Part shown: positions 57,576 to 64,000 of the stretch, in pieces | Numbering within the stretch: the stretch's first letter is position 1 | Layout of the letters: the number at the start of each line of letters is the position of its first letter | NCBI RefSeq assembly: GCF_005491705.1 | Contig: NZ_CP028092.1 | Location: 3,472,001 to 3,536,000 of the forward strand | Direction: 5' to 3' | Length of the DNA: 64,000 nt | DNA from: Pontibacter sp. SGAir0037 | GTDB taxonomy: Bacteria > Bacteroidota > Bacteroidia > Cytophagales > Hymenobacteraceae | Made by a program: the position numbers and the translations under genes | Notes under the pieces: generated by a model | Seen by the model: only the letters and a program-made list of their open reading frames with translations | The model's database searches: none | What the model was told of the DNA's origin: nothing

Positions 57576-58043
57576 TTAAAATCTAAAGTGTGAGAATGCT
57601 TTGTTTGCCTCTGCCATTCTGTGCGTATCGTCTTTTTTCTTAACGGCCGCACCTTCACCTTTTGCAGCTGCGATTATTTCGCCAGCTAATTTGTCTTTCA
57701 TTGTTTTCTCACCTCTTTTACGAGCGTAAGAAATCATCCATTTAATGCCCAGAGATACTCTGCGGTCCGGACGAACCTCAGTCGGCACTTGGAAAGTAGC
57801 ACCACCTACACGGCGGCTTTTTACCTCTACGCTTGGCATCACATTGTTCAATGCTTTTTTCCAAGTTTCAAGACCGTTCTCTTTCGTTCTTTGCTCTACT
57901 AGTTCTACAGCATCATAGAATATTCCGTAAGCAATACTCTTCTTTCCGTCTACCATCAGGTAGTTCACGAAGCGTGTTACTAACGTTTCTTTGTATTTTG
58001 GATCCGGAAGGAGAACTCTACTTTTAGGCTTTGCTTTTCTCAT
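57576..58043 (-). CDS. rpsG: 30S ribosomal protein uS7
   Basis: The protein has 155 residues. The motif [20 protein letters not shown] and the later [19 protein letters not shown] are diagnostic. uS7 nucleates the 30S head. It lies 21 bases after rpsL and before fusA. Confidence 0.98.
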   Translation of the reverse strand: MRKAKPKSRVLLPDPKYKETLVTRFVNYLMVDGKKSIAYGIFYDAVELVEQRTKENGLETWKKALNNVMPSVEVKSRRVGGATFQVPTEVRPDRRVSLGIKWMISYARKRGEKTMKDKLAGEIIAAAKGEGAAVKKKDDTHRMAEANKAFSHFRF

Positions 58044-58064
58044 TGTATTATATAACTCTATCTA

Positions 58065-58481
58065 TTATCTTTTCTTACCGCCTTTACCTGCAGCTGCTGG
58101 AGCCTGGCCTGGCTTTGGTCTTTTAGCACCGTATTTAGAACGGCTTTGTAATCTTCCGTTAACACCGGCAGTATCCAATGCACCGCGTACAATATGGTAA
58201 CGTACACCTGGAAGGTCTTTTACTCTACCACCTCTGATCAACACAATGGAGTGTTCCTGAAGGTTGTGTCCTTCACCAGGGATATAAGCATTCACCTCTT
58301 TTCCGTTCGTTAACCTTACCCTTGCTACTTTACGCATGGCAGAGTTTGGCTTCTTAGGAGTAGTTGTATATACTCTGGTGCATACTCCACGGCGCTGTGG
58401 GCATGAATCTAAGGCAGGAGATTTTGATTTTGATGTTAATTTCTCTCTTCCTTTTCTTACTAATTGCTGTATAGTAGGCAT
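58065..58481 (-). CDS. rpsL: 30S ribosomal protein uS12
   Basis: The protein has 138 residues. The decoding-centre loop [17 protein letters not shown] carries both lysines in wild-type form, as does [13 protein letters not shown], so no known streptomycin-resistance substitution is visible. The C-terminus is Lys/Pro/Ala-rich. It is the first gene of the str unit after its promoter. Confidence 0.98.
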   Translation of the reverse strand: MPTIQQLVRKGREKLTSKSKSPALDSCPQRRGVCTRVYTTTPKKPNSAMRKVARVRLTNGKEVNAYIPGEGHNLQEHSIVLIRGGRVKDLPGVRYHIVRGALDTAGVNGRLQSRSKYGAKRPKPGQAPAAAGKGGKKR

Positions 58482-58528
58482 TTACAATCTGTTAATTATA
58501 GATTTTTTCCACTCAAAATTTCGGATTG

Positions 58529-58560
58529 CAAAGGTATACAAATTGGTTTGCAATATCAAA
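58529..58560 (-). promoter_or_regulatory. Promoter of rpsL-rpsG-fusA-rpsJ
   Basis: On the - strand TTTG (58557-58560) and TACCTTTG (58529-58536) lie 20 bases apart, a full Bacteroidota consensus match. The start would be near 58522, about 40 bases before rpsL. It lies right after the DUF3467 stop. Confidence 0.75.
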
Positions 58561-58586
58561 ATTTTAATTCATTAATTATTAGCACC

Positions 58587-58898
58587 TTAAGCTTGTCCCA
58601 TGGTTCCCCCAAAGTTCATTGGGAATGATGGAGCGTCTTGTGCTTGTTTTATCTCCCCAAAGCTTTCCTCAAATTTTTGAATATTATCAGCCAGAGCAGC
58701 CAATAATCTTTTGGCATGCTCCGGCGTGATAACTACTCTTGATTTTACTTTTGCTTTAGGCAGTCCTGGCATGAGTTTAATAAAATCTATGACAAATTCG
58801 CTGCTTGAATGCGCTATCATGGCAAGGTTTACATACTCCCCCTCTGCCACTTCCTCTGTCAGCTCGATATTTATCTGATTTTGCTTTTCCACTGCCAC
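58587..58898 (-). CDS. DUF3467-family small protein next to rpoC
   Basis: The protein has 103 residues and matches DUF3467: GEYVNLAMIAHSSSEFVIDF, then LPKAKVKSRVVITPEHAKRL and a helical end. It is soluble, with a Gly/Met/Pro-rich C-terminus. The gene starts 5 bases after the rpoC stop, so it is probably cotranscribed with rpoB-rpoC. The function is unknown; genomic position suggests a link to transcription or growth-rate control. Confidence 0.85.
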   Translation of the reverse strand: MAVEKQNQINIELTEEVAEGEYVNLAMIAHSSSEFVIDFIKLMPGLPKAKVKSRVVITPEHAKRLLAALADNIQKFEESFGEIKQAQDAPSFPMNFGGTMGQA

Positions 58899-58903
58899 TT
58901 AAA

Positions 58904-61900
58904 TTATCTGTTCTGATACTCCTGCTGTCTTGATCTTGTAGAGGTTTTCTTTGACTCTACCAGCGAATCGTATTCTTCCTGATTTCCTACAATCAGCTTT
59001 TGATACTCTCTTAAGCCTGTACCTGCCGGAATCAGATGACCTACTATTACGTTTTCTTTCAAGCCTAGCAATTCATCTGCCTTACCTTTGATGGCAGCCT
59101 CGCTCAGTACTTTAGTTGTTTCCTGGAATGATGCCGCTGAAATAAAGCTTTGCGTACCTAATGAAGCTTGGGTAATACCCTGCAACGTTGGTCTTGATAC
59201 AGCTGGTGACGCATCACGTACTGTTACCAGTTTCATATCACGACGTTTTAAGCTGGAGTTTTCATCTCTCAGCCTTCTTGCCGTTACAATCTGACCTGGC
59301 TTCAGGTTCACAGAATCTCCAGCATCTTCCACCACTTTCATGTCGATGATCCTGTCGTTTTCTTCCATGAAGTTCACTTTATCAACTACCTGGTGTTCCA
59401 GGAAGCTTGTATCACCAGCATCAATGATAACAACTTTCTGCATCATCTGACGAACAACTACCTCGATGTGCTTATCATTGATTTTCACACCTTGCAGACG
59501 GTATACCTCCTGAATTTCATTTACCAGGTATTCTTGTACAGCACCCGGGCCTTGAATATTTAAGATATCTGTTGGTGTAATTGCACCGTCAGATAATGGC
59601 ATACCTGCACGTACGAAGTCATTGTCCTGTACCAGGATGTGCTTGGAAAGCGGCACCATGTATTTTTTCTTCACACCGTCTTTCGACTCAATGTAAATTT
59701 CACGATTACCACGCTTCACGCTGCCATATGTTACAACACCATCAATTTCTGACACAACTGCCGGGTTAGAAGGGTTTCTGGCTTCGAACAATTCCGTTAC
59801 CCGTGGCAGACCACCTGTAATGTCTCTTGTTTTACCAATTGCACGAGGTATCTTCACCAGGATTTGCCCGGCTTTGATTTTCTCACCATTCTCTACTGTT
59901 AAGTGTGCTCCTACCGGAATATTATAGCCTTTCGGTTCGCCATTCTTCGGATTAACAACTATAGCAGGGTTTTGTGTCTTATCTTTGGTATCAATAATAA
60001 CTTTTTCACGGTAACCTGTCTGCTCATCGGACTCCTCACGGTATGTGATACCTTCGATAATCGATTCGTAAGAGACCTCACCATCGAATTCAGAAAGTAT
60101 AACCGCATTATATGGATCCCAGCTACAGATTTGATCACCTTTTTCTACTAATTGTCCATCATTAACGCTGATGAAAGATCCGTAAGGAACGTGGTTACTG
60201 ATAAATACTTTCCCAGTAGCTACGTCAACAATCTTTATTTCACCAGAACGACCCATTACTACTTTAACAGGTTCACCTTCATTATTGATCGTTTCAATTG
60301 TACGAACATCTTCAAACTCTATTCTACCTCCGAATTTTGCTTTAATTGTTGCATCAACAGCAATGTTAGAGGCAGTACCACCCACGTGGAATGTACGAAG
60401 TGTTAACTGTGTACCTGGCTCACCGATAGATTGTGCTGCAATTACACCAACAGCCTCACCTTTCTGCACCATAAAGCCTGTTGCCAAGTTACGGCCATAG
60501 CATTTAGCACAAATACCACGCTTAGATTCACAGGTTAATACTGAACGGATCTCTACTGTCTCGATAGCTGTTGCTTCAATAGCACGTGCAATTTCTTCTG
60601 TTACTTCTGAACCTGACTCTACAATCAGTTCATTTGTAATAGGATCGAACACATCATGTACTGTTACACGGCCCAGGATACGCTCAGACAGTGACTCCAC
60701 AATATCCTCGTTGTCCTTCAGTGCGCTTACTTCCAGACCACGTAGTGTACCGCAGTCTTCTTCGTTCACAATAACGTCCTGCGAAACGTCTACCAGACGA
60801 CGAGTCAGGTAACCGGCATCCGCAGTTTTAAGCGCTGTATCAGCAAGACCTTTACGAGCACCGTGTGTAGAGATGAAGTACTCGATTACATCCAGACCTT
60901 CCTTAAAGTTTGAAAGGATTGGGTTTTCTATAATCTCACCTACTGACCCCTGAAGCGATTTCTGAGGTTTCGCCATCAGACCCCTCATACCACCTAACTG
61001 ACGAATCTGCTCTCTAGAACCACGGGCACCTGAGTGCATCATCATGAAGATCGAGTTAAAGCCCTGATCATCATTTTCCAGACGACGCATCAACGTTTCA
61101 GTGATTTGGTTGTTGATACGAGTCCAGATATCAATCACCTGGTTGTAACGCTCGTTATCTGTGATCAGACCCATTGAGTAGTTCTGCCATACAGCATCTA
61201 CTTCTCTTTTAGCCTGTTCAACCAGAGCATCTTTTTCAGCTGGTATATTGATATCTCCAAGACCCATTGACAGACCACCTTTATAGGCCGACTGGAATCC
61301 AAGAGTTTTGATATCATCTAAGAAGTGAGCAGTACGCGCCATTCCTGTTTCTTTGAACACGCGCGAAATGATCTGCTGAAGTTTTTTCTTCGTAAGCAGT
61401 TCATCTATATATCCTACTTCTTCTGGTACAAACTGATTGAAAAGCACACGGCCAGCTACTGTTTCGATTAACTTTGTAACAAGCTCGCCTTTCTCGTCTT
61501 TTACCTTTACTCTTACTTTAATGTAAGCCTGCTTAGAAAGACGTCCTTCATTAATAGCAATGATAACTTCTTCTGCAGAGTAAAAGCTCATGCCTTCACC
61601 AGCAATTTTTTCATTTTCTGTGCTACGCTTTCCCTTTGATACATAATACAGACCAAGTACCATGTCCTGAGAAGGTACCGCAATAGGAGCACCGTTGGCA
61701 GGGTTCAGGATGTTGTGCGAAGCAAGCATCAGCATAGAAGCTTCCAGTACAGCAGCAGGTCCCAGAGGAACGTGCACCGCCATCTGGTCACCGTCAAAGT
61801 CGGCGTTGAACGCAGTACACACCAGTGGGTGCAGCTGGATAGCCTTACCTTCGATCAGTTTTGGCTGGAATGCCTGAATACCTAACCTGTGGAGCGTAGG

Positions 61901-63220
61901 AGCACGGTTAAGGAGCACTGGGTGGCCTTTCAGCACGTTCTCCAGGATATCCCAAACAACAGGGTCCTTACGGTCTACTATTTTCTTAGCTGACTTCACA
62001 GTCTTCACAATGCCTCTTTCGATCAGCTTGCGGATGATGAACGGCTTAAAGAGCTCAGCTGCCATGTTCTTAGGCAGACCACACTCGTGCAGCTTCAGTT
62101 CAGGACCAACCACAATTACAGAACGGCCGGAGTAATCAACACGCTTACCAAGTAAGTTCTGACGGAAACGTCCCTGCTTACCTTTTAACATGTCAGAAAG
62201 TGATTTCAACGCACGGTTACCTTCTGCACGAACAGCGTTCACTTTACGTGAGTTGTCAAACAGAGAGTCTACCGCTTCCTGCAGCATACGCTTCTCGTTA
62301 CGAAGAATTACTTCAGGCGCTTTAATTTCGATCAGACGCTTCAGACGGTTGTTACGGATAATTACACGTCTGTAAAGGTCGTTCAAATCAGAAGTTGCGA
62401 AACGACCACCATCCAAGGGAACAAGTGGGCGAAGCTCTGGTGGAATAACAGGTACCATGCGGATAATCATCCACTCCGGTCTGTTTTCAATTCTTGTTGC
62501 AGCATCACGGAAAGCTTCTACTACACGCAGACGCTTTAACGCTTCTGCCTTACGTTGCTGAGAAGTTTCATGTGCAGCAGCATGACGAAGTTCATAAGAC
62601 AGATCGTCAAGGTTCGTACGCTCCAGCAACATTTGTAATGCTTCAGCACCCATTTTCGCGATGAACTTGTTTGGATCGTTGTTATCCAGCAACTGGTTCT
62701 CACGTGGGAGCTTATCAATCATATCCAGGTACTCATCTTCTGTTAAGAAGTCCAGGTTATTAACACCGTCTTCTGCCAGAATACCTGGTTGAATAACTAC
62801 ATATCTCTCGTAGTAGATGATCTGGTCGAGCTTCTTTGTTGGTAAGCCTAACAGATAACCTATTTTGTTCGGAAGCGATTTAAAGTACCAGATATGTGCT
62901 ACCGGAACTACAAGCTCAATATGGCCCATACGCTCACGACGCACTTTTTTCTCAGTCACCTCTACGCCGCAACGGTCGCAGATAATGCCTTTATATCTGA
63001 TTCTTTTATATTTTCCGCAGTGGCATTCCCAGTCCTTCACAGGTCCGAATATTCTTTCGCAGAATAAACCACCCATCTCAGGCTTATAGGTTCTATAGTT
63101 TATGGTCTCAGGCTTTGTTACCTCTCCATTAGAACGCTCCAGAATCGACTCTGGCGAAGCAAGGCTTATCGTTACTTTAGAGAAGTCCTGAGTTAATTTT
63201 TTATTTTTTGCAAATGCCAT
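58904..63220 (-). CDS. rpoC: RNA polymerase beta' subunit
   Basis: The protein has 1438 residues from ATG 63220 (MAFAKNKKL); the frame extends to 63244 without family residues. The N-terminal zinc site is [20 protein letters not shown], the catalytic Mg site is [12 protein letters not shown], and the second zinc site contains [13 protein letters not shown]. All are intact. It lies 77 bases after the end of the partial rpoB, a gap that holds a hairpin. Confidence 0.98.
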   Translation of the reverse strand: MAFAKNKKLTQDFSKVTISLASPESILERSNGEVTKPETINYRTYKPEMGGLFCERIFGPVKDWECHCGKYKRIRYKGIICDRCGVEVTEKKVRRERMGHIELVVPVAHIWYFKSLPNKIGYLLGLPTKKLDQIIYYERYVVIQPGILAEDGVNNLDFLTEDEYLDMIDKLPRENQLLDNNDPNKFIAKMGAEALQMLLERTNLDDLSYELRHAAAHETSQQRKAEALKRLRVVEAFRDAATRIENRPEWMIIRMVPVIPPELRPLVPLDGGRFATSDLNDLYRRVIIRNNRLKRLIEIKAPEVILRNEKRMLQEAVDSLFDNSRKVNAVRAEGNRALKSLSDMLKGKQGRFRQNLLGKRVDYSGRSVIVVGPELKLHECGLPKNMAAELFKPFIIRKLIERGIVKTVKSAKKIVDRKDPVVWDILENVLKGHPVLLNRAPTLHRLGIQAFQPKLIEGKAIQLHPLVCTAFNADFDGDQMAVHVPLGPAAVLEASMLMLASHNILNPANGAPIAVPSQDMVLGLYYVSKGKRSTENEKIAGEGMSFYSAEEVIIAINEGRLSKQAYIKVRVKVKDEKGELVTKLIETVAGRVLFNQFVPEEVGYIDELLTKKKLQQIISRVFKETGMARTAHFLDDIKTLGFQSAYKGGLSMGLGDINIPAEKDALVEQAKREVDAVWQNYSMGLITDNERYNQVIDIWTRINNQITETLMRRLENDDQGFNSIFMMMHSGARGSREQIRQLGGMRGLMAKPQKSLQGSVGEIIENPILSNFKEGLDVIEYFISTHGARKGLADTALKTADAGYLTRRLVDVSQDVIVNEEDCGTLRGLEVSALKDNEDIVESLSERILGRVTVHDVFDPITNELIVESGSEVTEEIARAIEATAIETVEIRSVLTCESKRGICAKCYGRNLATGFMVQKGEAVGVIAAQSIGEPGTQLTLRTFHVGGTASNIAVDATIKAKFGGRIEFEDVRTIETINNEGEPVKVVMGRSGEIKIVDVATGKVFISNHVPYGSFISVNDGQLVEKGDQICSWDPYNAVILSEFDGEVSYESIIEGITYREESDEQTGYREKVIIDTKDKTQNPAIVVNPKNGEPKGYNIPVGAHLTVENGEKIKAGQILVKIPRAIGKTRDITGGLPRVTELFEARNPSNPAVVSEIDGVVTYGSVKRGNREIYIESKDGVKKKYMVPLSKHILVQDNDFVRAGMPLSDGAITPTDILNIQGPGAVQEYLVNEIQEVYRLQGVKINDKHIEVVVRQMMQKVVIIDAGDTSFLEHQVVDKVNFMEENDRIIDMKVVEDAGDSVNLKPGQIVTARRLRDENSSLKRRDMKLVTVRDASPAVSRPTLQGITQASLGTQSFISAASFQETTKVLSEAAIKGKADELLGLKENVIVGHLIPAGTGLREYQKLIVGNQEEYDSLVESKKTSTRSRQQEYQNR

Positions 63221-63277
63221 ATTATTATAATAATGTCGATACAATGATATGCTTTACAGCTTAACAGTATAAAGTGC

Positions 63278-63311
63278 GCTAAGCGCTTCGGAGTTAACCA
63301 AAGCGCTTAGC
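63278..63311 (-). other. Hairpin in the rpoB-rpoC gap
   Basis: A perfect 11-bp stem (63278-63288 with 63301-63311) encloses a 12-base loop, 11 bases after the rpoB stop. There is no T tract on the - strand. It is more likely an RNA processing or stability element than a full terminator, as rpoC must be expressed from the same transcript. Confidence 0.55.
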
Positions 63312-63321
63312 ATTTACTTTA

Positions 63322-64000
<679 letters not shown>

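Noticed and set aside
58065..58481. Streptomycin-resistance alleles in rpsL
   Set aside because: Both key lysines in [10 protein letters not shown] and the RVKDLPG lysine are wild type.

Overview
The window looks like a chromosomal segment of a Bacteroidota bacterium, most likely order Cytophagales and close to Hymenobacteraceae such as Pontibacter. The placement is inferred from three things: TAnnTTTG-type -7 promoter elements, several Bacteroidota-typical families (M56 sensor, DUF2490, 1124-residue SecA, zinc-free bL36 and uS14), and the order secY-map-infA-rpmJ in the ribosomal operon. Genus is not proven from sequence alone. No phage, IS element, CRISPR array, tRNA or rRNA gene was seen.

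Region 1 (1-5030, + strand): the end of a BlaI-type repressor and an M56 sensor peptidase, then the translation genes rplM-rpsI-rpsB and tsf. A clear Bacteroidota promoter precedes rplM, and a bidirectional terminator closes the block. Region 2 (5100-9364, - strand): four exported sugar-processing proteins (DUF6807/PmoA-like, Gfo/Idh/MocA oxidoreductase, DUF1080 3-keto-glycoside hydrolase family, xylose isomerase-like TIM barrel). They look like a periplasmic 3-keto-sugar pathway. Region 3 (9657-22606, - strand): a membrane-anchored MutS-like ATPase, an ECF sigma/anti-sigma/envelope-protein operon, ALDH7, an HtrA protease, Hsp20, an M20 amidohydrolase with two unknown partners, and deoC with a SPOR-like lipoprotein.

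Region 4 (22732-40528): secA, dapF with an acetyltransferase, an rRNA-methyltransferase-like gene, a tandem pair of paralogous small membrane proteins, ppx, a TPR protein, an Ldh2-type dehydrogenase, an HscA-like chaperone, ftsB, eno and carA. Many transcription units end in strong hairpins, and convergent pairs share one.

Region 5 (40553-64000, - strand): a nearly uninterrupted transcription-translation supercluster. In transcription order it runs rpoB (partial)-rpoC-DUF3467, then a promoter, rpsL-rpsG-fusA-rpsJ and a terminator, then a promoter and rplC-D-W-B, rpsS, rplV, rpsC, rplP, rpmC, rpsQ, rplN-X-E, rpsN, rpsH, rplF-R, rpsE, rpmD, rplO, secY, map, infA, rpmJ, rpsM-K-D, rpoA, rplQ and a terminator. 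tuf is absent from the str cluster, and rpsJ is separated from rplC by a terminator and a new promoter.

Most of the window is conserved housekeeping. The parts most likely to hold undescribed biology are the paralogous membrane-protein pair (28914-29922), the membrane-anchored MutS-like ATPase (9997-11805), the DUF6807-containing sugar cluster, the sigma-linked YG-repeat envelope protein (12025-13119) and DUF3467 next to rpoC.
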